Source: Bacteroidota bacterium (GTDB lineage Bacteria > Bacteroidota > Ignavibacteria > Kryptoniales > JAKASW01). Taken from it: DNA of 64,000 bases. A model generated the notes under the pieces. That model was given only the letters and a program-made list of their open reading frames with translations, was not told the DNA's origin and did no database searches. The translations under genes and the position numbers were made by a program. Positions 28,253 to 36,151 of this stretch are shown here, piece after piece. The stretch covers positions 55,936 to 119,935 of the forward strand of contig JAKAMG010000007.1 in assembly GCA_021812985.1 (NCBI GenBank). The letters are read 5' to 3'. How positions within the stretch are numbered: position 1 is the stretch's first letter; every line of letters starts with the position of its first letter.

Positions 28253-30793
28253 ATGAAGATTGGATTACTTGCGATATTATTCTCTTGCTTTTTGGTCGCT
28301 TCAGGAAGCTACGCCCAACAAGGCAAGCCCATATACGGTGTGGTACTCGACTCACTCGACGACGCCGGCATCCCGCACGCGACTGTCATAATTCCTGAGT
28401 CTGGAGACAGCGCAATCACCAAAGTCGATGGCTCATTCCAGCTTTCTTCTTCCCCCTCAGGTAATTATTACCTTAGGGTCAGTGCTCCTGGTTACGTCAG
28501 CGTTGTGAGATGGCTTCAATCGGCGTCATCCCCTGTTAAGATTCTTATGAGCAGAAAGGCTTTTCATCTGAGCCCTATAATAGTCACTGCCCAGATCGCT
28601 CAAGCACGCAAGTCTCCAGTAACGTTCGCCAATCTCTCGGGAAAGATAATAGGTGAGCAGTACTCGACGCAGGATATGCCCGTCCTTCTTTCTCAACTTC
28701 CCTCCATCATTCAATATTCGGAGAACGGTGAAGGAATGGGGTACTCATACATCACGATGCGCGGATTCGACCAGCGAAGAATATCGATAATGATCAATGG
28801 GATTCCGCAGAATGATCCCGAGGATCATAATGTTTACTGGATCGACGTGCCCGACCTGCAGTCGAGCACAGGGAGCATTCAGGTACAGCGCGGCGCCGGC
28901 AATGAGTTTTACGGCGCCCCGGCTATCGGCGGCTCAATTAATCTCGAGACGACCAACCTGGCCGACGAGAGAAAGCTGAGCTTCTCGTTCGGCGCGGGAT
29001 CCACTGGCGAGACGTTTGACGGCTCGCTCGCACACAGGTTGTTCGGGACCGGGATGACCAGGAAGTATGCGGCCACATTTAGTTCAGGTCTCGTCGACGG
29101 CAAGTACGCGATTTACGCTCACCTCGCCAAAAACACTACAGACGGCTACAGGCAGTCCTCCTGGGTGAATCTCAACAGCTACTTCGTGAGCGCCAGCAGG
29201 TACGACGAAGGGGTGACGACCACCGTAAACATCTATGGAGGGCCGATCTCTGACGGGCTCTCGTACCTCGGACTTCCCCGGTTCGCCGCTCTCGACAGAA
29301 ACCTGCGTACCTCCAACTGGGACGATTGGAATTCAGACAGCAACTGGGTAAACTACTCTCCAAACATGCGGAGATTTATTGGAGGCAATGATACGGTCTA
29401 CGCCGTGCCACGAAGGCCATCAGAAATTGAGAACTTTTCGCAGCCCCACTTCGAGCTGTTGAACGAGTGGAAGCTCTCCCCTTCTCTCACGCTGAACAAC
29501 TCTCTGTTCTTAGTCCTCGGCTCCGGGTTTTATGATTACGATGGCTCGTGGGCCGACACAAACTACTTCCGAATTACGTCCCAATATGGGTTCAATCCGG
29601 TGGCGAATCCGGGAGACGCCCTCATTCACGCTTACGTGGGTTTGAGTCAGTATGGCTGGATACCACGTTTGACGATCAATCACGAAGATGGGACGCTTGT
29701 GCTCGGAGCAGAGCTTGATCGGAACTTCTCCGATCACTGGGCTTCCATACGATGGGCTCAGGGCCTCCCGCCCGGTCTCCCGGCGAGCTACGTCTACAAC
29801 CAGTGGAAGGCGCGAACGGACGTCGCTGCGATTTACGGCCACGAGCTTTACGACCTCAATTCGCGGGCAACAGTGATGCTTGATCTAGAGTACCAGTTTA
29901 AGCAGTACGATCTCTACTATGAGAAGTTCGTAGGCAACCACTTTTACGTGCCATACCATTTCCTGAACCCGAGAGTCGGCATCAACTATAATCTGACGTC
30001 CACATCGAACGTGTACTTCAGCGTAAGCCGCACCTCTCGTGAGCCGCAGCTGACCAGCATCTACAATGCGGATGAATCGAGTGGCGGCGAGACTCCACAC
30101 TTCGCACTCAACCCGGATTCGACTTACAATTTCGGCGAGCCACTCGTTAAGCCAGAGACGCTAAATGATTTTGAACTCGGATACCGGTTCGGTGACGGTC
30201 GGTTCAGGGCCGGGGTCACGGCATACTGGATGGAATTTTACAACGAGCTGGTCTCAAACGGTCTACTGGATCAATACGGCCAGCCGATAACCGGCAACGC
30301 GAAAAGGACACGTCATATCGGCCTCGAGCTAGAGGGAAGCGCCGCCTTGTCTCACGCTTTCTCGCTCTACGGCAACCTCGCGCTGAGCAGGAACACTCTT
30401 ATTGATTACACGAGCTACACCGATTCACTTGGCAACGCGGTCCCCGCCGGCGTATCGCTTGACGGGAATAAGATATCGGGATCGCCTGAGATCATAGGAA
30501 ACTTAAGGCTCCTCTACGAGTTCGGTAATTTTACAGGCATGGTGCTCGGCCAATACGTCGGCCCGCAGTTTACGGATAACTTCAATATGGCATCGCGACG
30601 AGTCGACCCGTACTTCGTGGCCAACGCGTGGCTGTCATACAAATTCACCAATCTCATCCAACTTTCTTCAGTTGAACTCAGATTTAGCGTCAACAACCTG
30701 TTTAACAGGGTTTACGTTTCTCACGGTGAGGGAGTTTACTTCTTCCCTGCCGCCACGAGAACCTTCTTCCTTGGCTGCACAGTTAATCTCTGA
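28253..30793 (+). CDS. TonB-dependent outer-membrane receptor, predicted thiamine/TPP uptake
   Basis: An 846-aa outer-membrane transporter. The signal peptide is residues 1-20 (LLAILFSCFLVASGSYAQ). A carboxypeptidase-regulatory-like beta-sandwich (about 24-105) is followed by the plug (about 125-240, with MRGFDQRRISIMINGIPQND and IQVQRGAGNEFYGAPAIGG) and a beta-barrel ending in an aromatic TFFLGCTVNL strand. The ATG at 28253 has a GGAGAA site; an open frame to 28199 is not used because it would shift the signal peptide inward. Control by the TPP riboswitch and the next gene (thiamine pyrophosphokinase) make a thiamine-class substrate likely. Confidence 0.9.
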   Translation: MKIGLLAILFSCFLVASGSYAQQGKPIYGVVLDSLDDAGIPHATVIIPESGDSAITKVDGSFQLSSSPSGNYYLRVSAPGYVSVVRWLQSASSPVKILMSRKAFHLSPIIVTAQIAQARKSPVTFANLSGKIIGEQYSTQDMPVLLSQLPSIIQYSENGEGMGYSYITMRGFDQRRISIMINGIPQNDPEDHNVYWIDVPDLQSSTGSIQVQRGAGNEFYGAPAIGGSINLETTNLADERKLSFSFGAGSTGETFDGSLAHRLFGTGMTRKYAATFSSGLVDGKYAIYAHLAKNTTDGYRQSSWVNLNSYFVSASRYDEGVTTTVNIYGGPISDGLSYLGLPRFAALDRNLRTSNWDDWNSDSNWVNYSPNMRRFIGGNDTVYAVPRRPSEIENFSQPHFELLNEWKLSPSLTLNNSLFLVLGSGFYDYDGSWADTNYFRITSQYGFNPVANPGDALIHAYVGLSQYGWIPRLTINHEDGTLVLGAELDRNFSDHWASIRWAQGLPPGLPASYVYNQWKARTDVAAIYGHELYDLNSRATVMLDLEYQFKQYDLYYEKFVGNHFYVPYHFLNPRVGINYNLTSTSNVYFSVSRTSREPQLTSIYNADESSGGETPHFALNPDSTYNFGEPLVKPETLNDFELGYRFGDGRFRAGVTAYWMEFYNELVSNGLLDQYGQPITGNAKRTRHIGLELEGSAALSHAFSLYGNLALSRNTLIDYTSYTDSLGNAVPAGVSLDGNKISGSPEIIGNLRLLYEFGNFTGMVLGQYVGPQFTDNFNMASRRVDPYFVANAWLSYKFTNLIQLSSVELRFSVNNLFNRVYVSHGEGVYFFPAATRTFFLGCTVNL

Positions 30794-30797
30794 GGCC

Positions 30798-31424
30798 ATG
30801 ACTTTCGAAAACTACAATCTCCTGTTCTGCAACGGTGATCCGCCGCGTCGTGAACGTCTGGTCCGGCTGGTTCCCCATCCCGCATCCGTCGTCTGCGCTG
30901 ACGGAGGTGCACAGAAGGCCATCATCTGCGGCTACGAGCCGGATCTCATTGTCGGCGACCTTGATTCGCTCGACTCATCCGGGAATCATCTCGCCTCGGC
31001 CGAAATCGTCAGGATCGCCAATCAGGACAACACCGACATGGAGAAGACCCTGGACGTAATGTTGGAGCGCGGAATGAACAATATCGTGGTCGCCGCCTTT
31101 TCGGGCGGACGCATAGACCAGACCCTTGCGAATATTCAGATCGGCTTCGAATATTCCAGGAAGTGCCGGATAGTCCTGGCAGATGACGGCTACCTGATTT
31201 TTCCGGTGACGGACTCCTTTGTCGGATCATTTCCAACAGGCAACACTATTTCAATATTGCCGATGAACGACGACACCGAGGTATCAAGCGACGGTCTTCT
31301 CTACGAGCTCGATGGCGGACTTATGCAAAAAGGAGGTCACGGGGTCAGCAACAGAATCAATCGTGAGAACTTCAGCATAAGTGTGCACAGGGGCGGCATA
31401 CTCGTCATGATAAAAGACTCATGA
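30798..31424 (+). CDS. thiN: Thiamine pyrophosphokinase
   Basis: It transfers pyrophosphate from ATP to thiamine to give TPP directly, the salvage route. It is 208 aa. Family motifs are CADGGA (about residue 33), PDLIVGDLDSL, DNTDMEKTLD, and FSGGRIDQTLANI. The ATG at 30798 lies four bases past the receptor stop with GAGG just upstream; the longer frame begins inside the receptor gene and is rejected. It overlaps the symporter gene in ATGA. With the upstream riboswitch and receptor it converts imported thiamine to cofactor, which in turn shuts the operon. Confidence 0.93.
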   Translation: MTFENYNLLFCNGDPPRRERLVRLVPHPASVVCADGGAQKAIICGYEPDLIVGDLDSLDSSGNHLASAEIVRIANQDNTDMEKTLDVMLERGMNNIVVAAFSGGRIDQTLANIQIGFEYSRKCRIVLADDGYLIFPVTDSFVGSFPTGNTISILPMNDDTEVSSDGLLYELDGGLMQKGGHGVSNRINRENFSISVHRGGILVMIKDS

Positions 31425-32884
31425 CGGCGACGCTCTCGGTTGCGGACTGGCTTGTCATAGGTCTCTATTTCGGCGCCGTGGTTTTCGTCGGTTTTCGTGC
31501 CGCCAGAAAAGCGCGCACTCATATTGACGAGTATCTCGTGGCGGGCAGGAGCCTGACGTTGCCCATATTCGTCGCCACACTTGTTTCGACGTGGTACGGC
31601 GGAATACTCGGGGTCGGCGAATTCTCATACAGATACGGGATTTCCAACTGGTTCATATTCGGGGTGCCGTACTACTTCTTCGCCATACTCTTCGCGATCT
31701 TTCTAGCGCCAAGGGTTCACAGGGCAAGACTCCACACCATCCCGGACAAGCTGCGGGAGACTTACGGCGACGCGACCGCCGGCATGGGAGCCTTCCTGAC
31801 TCTCTTCATCGTCACTCCCGCCCCTTATGTTCTGATGGTTGGGATAATCGTGCAGATGATTTCCGGCTGGTCACTCCTAACGTCAGTCGTCTTTACGACC
31901 GTGCTGTCGATAGTCTATCTTTATTCCGGCGGCCTCCATTCGGACGTGAAGACGAACTCGCTGGAGTTCATACTGATGTATCTCGGGTTCGGCGTAATAC
32001 TGCCCTACTGTTATTTCAACTACGGCGGATTCTCCTTCATTGCCTCGAATGTTCCCCCGGGCCATCTTACTCTGACCGGCGGAAATTCTTGGCAATACAT
32101 CATAGCGTGGTTCTTCATAGCAAGCTGGACCCTGATCGACCCGGCTTTCCATCAGCGATGCTATGCCGCAAAATCCGGAAGCGTTGCGCGGTACGGCATT
32201 CTTGTCTCGGTCATATTCTGGCTTTTCTTTGACTTTATGACTTCCATGACAGGATTATACGCCCGTGCCATCATACCTCACCTGTCGCAGCCGGCGATGT
32301 CTTACCCGGCTTTGGCCGGCGTCGTCCTGCCCCCAGTCGTAAAGGGCCTATTCTACGTTGGCATGCTCGCAACAATTATGTCCAGCCTGGAGAGCCTTAC
32401 GTTCATATCTGCCGTTACGATTGGGAAGGATATCTTCTTCAGATTGTTCAGCCGTGACGACGACCCTGCCGCATCGTCTCACAAGATTCGTCACTATTCG
32501 CAGATCGGCATCCTCATTACTGCCATCATATCGATCGCGATCGCGATTCTAATCCCATCTGTGATTCAAATATGGTATGACCTGGGTACAGTATTCGTCC
32601 CCGGCCTATTGCTCCCGCTGGTGACGAGTTATTTCCCGGGACTATTGGTCGGGAGGAAGTACATATTTCTATCGATGACATTCGGGTGGTCCGTCTCGCT
32701 CTTATGGCTCTTGTCGGGGATATTCGCGTCCGGGACCATGAATCCTCAATACCTACTTGGCATTCAGCCTATGTATCCGGGGCTTCTTATGTCTGCTACT
32801 TTTTACGCGATTGGATTGTTGAGGCGCTCTGGGAAGGATAAGGCAGGAGGGGGAAGCGGAAATTCAGAATCTCAACCTAAATGA
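31421..32884 (+). CDS. Sodium:solute symporter (SSS) family protein, predicted thiamine transporter
   Basis: A 487-aa inner-membrane symporter with about 13 TM helices. SSS family features are YLVAGRSL in the first loop, YGGILGVGEFSYRYGISNW in TM2, and SSLESLTFISAVTIGKD near TM8-9. Translation is coupled to thiN by ATGA, and the whole operon lies under a TPP riboswitch. By position it should carry thiamine (or a precursor) across the inner membrane after the TonB receptor. An SSS protein, ThiV, has been predicted before as a thiamine-related transporter by regulon analysis; whether this is the same subfamily I cannot say. Confidence 0.85.
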   Translation: MTATLSVADWLVIGLYFGAVVFVGFRAARKARTHIDEYLVAGRSLTLPIFVATLVSTWYGGILGVGEFSYRYGISNWFIFGVPYYFFAILFAIFLAPRVHRARLHTIPDKLRETYGDATAGMGAFLTLFIVTPAPYVLMVGIIVQMISGWSLLTSVVFTTVLSIVYLYSGGLHSDVKTNSLEFILMYLGFGVILPYCYFNYGGFSFIASNVPPGHLTLTGGNSWQYIIAWFFIASWTLIDPAFHQRCYAAKSGSVARYGILVSVIFWLFFDFMTSMTGLYARAIIPHLSQPAMSYPALAGVVLPPVVKGLFYVGMLATIMSSLESLTFISAVTIGKDIFFRLFSRDDDPAASSHKIRHYSQIGILITAIISIAIAILIPSVIQIWYDLGTVFVPGLLLPLVTSYFPGLLVGRKYIFLSMTFGWSVSLLWLLSGIFASGTMNPQYLLGIQPMYPGLLMSATFYAIGLLRRSGKDKAGGGSGNSESQPK

Positions 32885-33478
32885 TATTGCGGGTGCCGGA
32901 TGAGGTGAATTAAAGGCCAAACCAGGAGAAACGTCGAACCCCGAGAGCTCCGCGTCGACATACGCGTCAAGCATCGAGAGTAAATAAGCTCCAGCTATAT
33001 ACCACGCGTAAGAGTCCCGTTGGTCAAGGTAAGAATCCCGGTAGTTCTTGTAGTTGACGTCACCGTAAGGATTTGATGGAGTTATCGAATTAGCGTAATC
33101 CGCTTTGTAAGATTTGTAATATCTGTTATTCGCGACCCACTGCGATATAAAGAAGGCCTGCACTCCCCATACGATGGGTACCTTCCAATAACTTCCATTG
33201 TAAATCTGTCCCCCTCCGGGAAAAATCGAAAAGGTAACCGCAAGAAATGGGGACTTTGTCGTTCCTCGAATGCCTGTTGTATCTCCCGCCGCAACTATTG
33301 TCCCCGTGTCAGCTAAGGATGTAGGGCCCTGAAGACCCAGCCTCGACGTAAGCGAGAGGGCGGATTCTCTTTCTCCGACTGTGACCTGTGCCCTCGTCAA
33401 CGCCGGGACGAAGAGAAGGACGGCCGTAGTGATTTTCAGAAGAGGAAAAATTAAATCCGAGCTGCTACCTGTGCGCAA
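32864..33478 (-). CDS. DUF5683-like exported membrane protein
   Basis: A 204-aa protein with an N-terminal signal/TM segment (KITTAVLLFVPALTRAQ), then the motif FPGGGQIYNGSYWKVPIVWG and a second hydrophobic stretch (WYIAGAYLLSMLDAYVDAEL), the pattern of DUF5683 proteins common in Bacteroidota-Chlorobiota. Function unknown; probably in the envelope. The only usable start is TTG at 33478, which overlaps the end of ridA by 14 bases. Its 3' end overlaps the symporter gene on the other strand by 21 bases, with no terminator between. Last gene of parA-parB-ridA. Confidence 0.7.
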   Translation of the reverse strand: MRTGSSSDLIFPLLKITTAVLLFVPALTRAQVTVGERESALSLTSRLGLQGPTSLADTGTIVAAGDTTGIRGTTKSPFLAVTFSIFPGGGQIYNGSYWKVPIVWGVQAFFISQWVANNRYYKSYKADYANSITPSNPYGDVNYKNYRDSYLDQRDSYAWYIAGAYLLSMLDAYVDAELSGFDVSPGLAFNSPHPAPAISFRLRF

Positions 33479-33836
33479 TTACTTCTATCTCGATCAGCGC
33501 GTCTTTGGGGAGGCCTGACACCCCCACGGTTGTTCTTGCGGGAGGGTTCTCCTTGAAATACTCAGCGTATATCTTATTGAACTCGCCGAAGTCGGAAATA
33601 TTCTTGATGTAGATTGTGGTCTTTACGATGTTAGCGAAGGAGCATCCAGCAGATTCCAGGACACCCTTGATGTTGCTTAATATCTGACGAGTCTGCTGTT
33701 CCAGCCCTTGTACCATCTCGCCTGTATCAGGTTTCAGTCCGATCTGGCCGGAAAGCAAAATGAGCCCGTCTACTTCCACCCCTTGGGAATAAGGACCGAT
33801 GGGCTGGGGAGCGCTCTTCGTGTAAAGAATATTCAT
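33465..33836 (-). CDS. ridA: RidA family reactive imine/enamine deaminase
   Basis: It hydrolyses the 2-aminoacrylate/imine intermediates made by PLP enzymes such as threonine dehydratase. At 123 aa it has the normal length and forms a trimer. Family motifs are APQPIGPYSQGV, LSGQIGLKP, and NPPARTTVGVSGLPKDALIEIEVIA, including the key arginine in ARTT. It starts four bases after the parB stop, an unusual partner for the partition genes; the grouping is probably transcriptional only. Confidence 0.95.
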   Translation of the reverse strand: MNILYTKSAPQPIGPYSQGVEVDGLILLSGQIGLKPDTGEMVQGLEQQTRQILSNIKGVLESAGCSFANIVKTTIYIKNISDFGEFNKIYAEYFKENPPARTTVGVSGLPKDALIEIEVIAHR

Positions 33837-33840
33837 TGGA

Positions 33841-34779
33841 TTACTCCTTCCTGTCCTGAAGGATCAGTTCAACAAGCCTGCTAAGGTCGTCATCGTTATA
33901 GAATTCGATCCGGATCTCGCCGCTTCGTGAATCTCCGTAGTTAATTTTTACCTTCGTCCCAAAATATCTTCTGAGCTTGTCTATCATGTCGAGGATGACG
34001 GGGTCAGTAGGGGCCTTTGAAGCCGCCTCTTTTGGCGTCACGCCCCTGGAAGTTTCCGATTTACTCGTTTCACGTCCGAGAATTATCCTGACTTCCTTTT
34101 CCACCTGGCGTACGCTCAAGTTGTGGCGCATTACTTTGGAGAAAAGTCGGAATCTTTCAGTAGGATCTTCAATCGCGAGGAGCGCTCGCGCATGACCGGA
34201 AGAAATGCTCCCCTCAATGAGTCCTCTCTGAATTTCCGCAGGGAGTCGAAGAAGCCTTAAGAAATTGGCCACAGTAGCGCGGTCCTTCCCTACGCGCTCA
34301 GCGACCTGCTCCTGGGTCAGGCTGCATTCATCGATGAGTCTCTGATATCCGGTCGCTACTTCGATAGCGTTAAGGTCCTCGCGTTGAAGGTTTTCGGTGA
34401 GGGCCAGCTCGAGCATCTTGGCGTCTGAGTCGACCTGGAGCACGTAAGCGGGCACTTCAGTGAACCCCAATTCCGAGACGGCACGAAACCTTCGCTCCCC
34501 CGATACGAGCTCAAAGAAGTCGCTCTCAACTCGCCTTACGGTAATTGGCTGAATGAGCCCGTTTTCTCTGATGGAACTCTTGAGCTCTTCAAGAGCCTCG
34601 CGTCCAAATTCCTTCCTCGGCTGGAGCTTGTTTGCGCGTATCCGGTTGACCGACACCTTGGATATTGAGCTGGCCGGCGCACGATGAGGTTGAGGTGGAG
34701 AGGCAACCTCCGGGATGACGTCAGAATCCTTCTTGAGGAGGGCATCCAAGCCTCTACCAAGCCTTACATTAGACTTCAT
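33841..34779 (-). CDS. parB: Chromosome-partitioning protein ParB
   Basis: A 312-aa CTPase and parS-binding protein. The N-terminus RLGRGLDALL is typical; the CTP/ParB domain has GERRFRA and TENLQREDLNAIEVA (about 90-150). The HTH part includes LTQEQVAERVGKDRATVANFLRLL (about 155-180), and the C-terminal dimerisation segment follows. Its start overlaps parA by four bases. It loads on parS near the origin and acts with ParA and SMC. I found no parS palindrome in the window, so the origin distance cannot be judged. Confidence 0.95.
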   Translation of the reverse strand: MKSNVRLGRGLDALLKKDSDVIPEVASPPQPHRAPASSISKVSVNRIRANKLQPRKEFGREALEELKSSIRENGLIQPITVRRVESDFFELVSGERRFRAVSELGFTEVPAYVLQVDSDAKMLELALTENLQREDLNAIEVATGYQRLIDECSLTQEQVAERVGKDRATVANFLRLLRLPAEIQRGLIEGSISSGHARALLAIEDPTERFRLFSKVMRHNLSVRQVEKEVRIILGRETSKSETSRGVTPKEAASKAPTDPVILDMIDKLRRYFGTKVKINYGDSRSGEIRIEFYNDDDLSRLVELILQDRKE

Positions 34780-35624
34780 AAATTCGCGTCTTCTCTACTA
34801 TTGTCGTGAACCGCGGTCTGGTCTGGCTTCACCCCTGAGCCTTCGTGGGCTGCGTTCTGGTTCGAATTTCTCTCAAGGAGTTCTCTTGCGAGCTCCATAT
34901 AATGCCTTGCTCCCAGTGACGCCGCGTCGTAAAGGATTATCGGTTTCCCGAAGCTCTGAGCTTCGCTCAGGCGAACATTTCTGCCAATGACGGTATTGAA
35001 GACCCGCTGCTCAAAATAGCGCCTGACTTCCTCCACCACCTGATTGGAAAGCTTCAACCTCGAGTCAAACATCGTCAGAAGCACCCCCTCGAGTTCAAGT
35101 GTTGAGTTGAGGTTTCGCTTGACTCGCGAGATGGTATTCAGAAGCTGGCCAAGTCCCTCGAGGGCGAAGTACTCAGTTTGGACGGGAACCAGAACGCTGT
35201 CTGCGGCCACTAGTGCGTTTACAGTCAGAAGACCCAGCGATGGGGGGCAGTCTATAAGAATGTACTCGAATTCGTCCCTGATGGCCGACAGAGCGTTGCG
35301 GAGGAGGAGTTCCCTGTTCTCCGCATCGACGAGCTCTATTTCAGCCCCCACCAGGTTAATATCCGACGGAACAAGCTTGAGATAGGAAAGCGAAGTGTCC
35401 CGTATCGCCGCCAATGCGGTAGAGGAACCTATGAGGATTTCGTAGGTGCTGGTATGTTCCTGGTTCTTGTCAAAGCCCAGGGAACTTGTGGCGTTCGACT
35501 GCGGGTCGATGTCCACAAGAAGTATCTTGTGTTCAAGCGCCGCTATACAGGCCGACAAATTGACGGTAGTAGTAGTCTTTCCGACGCCCCCCTTCTGGTT
35601 GGCTATGGCGACAATCTTTCCCAT
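34776..35624 (-). CDS. parA: Chromosome-partitioning ATPase ParA (Soj)
   Basis: A 282-aa Walker-type ATPase that moves ParB-parS complexes over the nucleoid. The deviant Walker A motif is KGGVGKTTTTVNL at residues 10-22; the Walker A' DIDPQSNATSS and the B motif (YILIDCPPSLGLL) are intact. The length and lack of an N-terminal HTH mark it as the chromosomal type. It is the first gene of parA-parB-ridA-DUF5683 and has a good promoter 50 bp upstream with an overlapping inverted repeat. Confidence 0.96.
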   Translation of the reverse strand: MGKIVAIANQKGGVGKTTTTVNLSACIAALEHKILLVDIDPQSNATSSLGFDKNQEHTSTYEILIGSSTALAAIRDTSLSYLKLVPSDINLVGAEIELVDAENRELLLRNALSAIRDEFEYILIDCPPSLGLLTVNALVAADSVLVPVQTEYFALEGLGQLLNTISRVKRNLNSTLELEGVLLTMFDSRLKLSNQVVEEVRRYFEQRVFNTVIGRNVRLSEAQSFGKPIILYDAASLGARHYMELARELLERNSNQNAAHEGSGVKPDQTAVHDNSREDANL

Positions 35625-35656
35625 CAGTAAGTCGATCCAAGGAACTTAGTAATCAA

Positions 35657-35699
35657 ATTCATTTGCAATGAATATAAATTCACTCTTCCTCAATTTCAA
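35657..35699 (-). promoter_or_regulatory. parAB promoter with overlapping inverted repeat
   Basis: On the minus strand TTGAAA (35699-35694), a 17-bp spacer and TATATT (35676-35671) form a good sigma-70-type promoter. The perfect inverted repeat ATTCATT-TGC-AATGAAT (35657-35673) overlaps the -10 and start point, a position suited to a repressor. Confidence 0.65.
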
Positions 35700-36101
35700 T
35701 AAAACTGACTCTAAATTGACCGTTACGCGCCTGCTTGAGAGGTGCTTTTAGTGTGTCGATTGGGCATCTCGGAATCCATGGCATCCTGTGAGGCACCAGC
35801 TTCGTCCTTGACCATGCCAGAGCACTATTTCGACTCCGGTAAACGAGGTGTGGCACGCCTGGAAATTCTGGCGTCGTTGCGCCTTCCTCTCCTTTGCGCC
35901 ACAAACCGTATAATAGCTGCCACGCAGCGCGCGGTATTGTCGACATTTAAAATAATTAGTCCGGTGATTCTAATCATAATTCTACCAGAATCATGGATCT
36001 TGATTAGAGTTTAAGTTGGGTCACCATATGATGGCTCACCTGTAAACGCTCGAGGACCATTCCCCCGGTCATATCGCAGTGGCCTGAAAGGAAAAGCTCA
36101 A
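35700..36101. other. Intergenic region with no gene seen
   Basis: About 400 bp between divergent promoters. Short open frames of 88-90 codons exist on both strands but have no ribosome sites, composition or motifs of real genes. No tRNA or strong hairpin was seen. Confidence 0.5.
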
Positions 36102-36130
36102 TTGATTGTATCTCCATGGCAGGATATATT
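36102..36130 (+). promoter_or_regulatory. Promoter of the Fe-S oxidoreductase gene
   Basis: TTGATT (36102-36107), a 17-bp spacer and TATATT (36125-36130) lie 21 bp before the start codon. Confidence 0.6.
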
Positions 36131-36151
36131 CATCAAAACTAGGTCGTGGCA

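Noticed and set aside
35680..36014. Overlapping 88-90 codon frames in the parA upstream region
   Set aside because: No ribosome site or recognisable composition, and the minus-strand frame runs over the parA promoter.
33841..36151. parS site near parAB
   Set aside because: I found no TGTTTCACGTGAAACA-like palindrome here or elsewhere in the window by eye.
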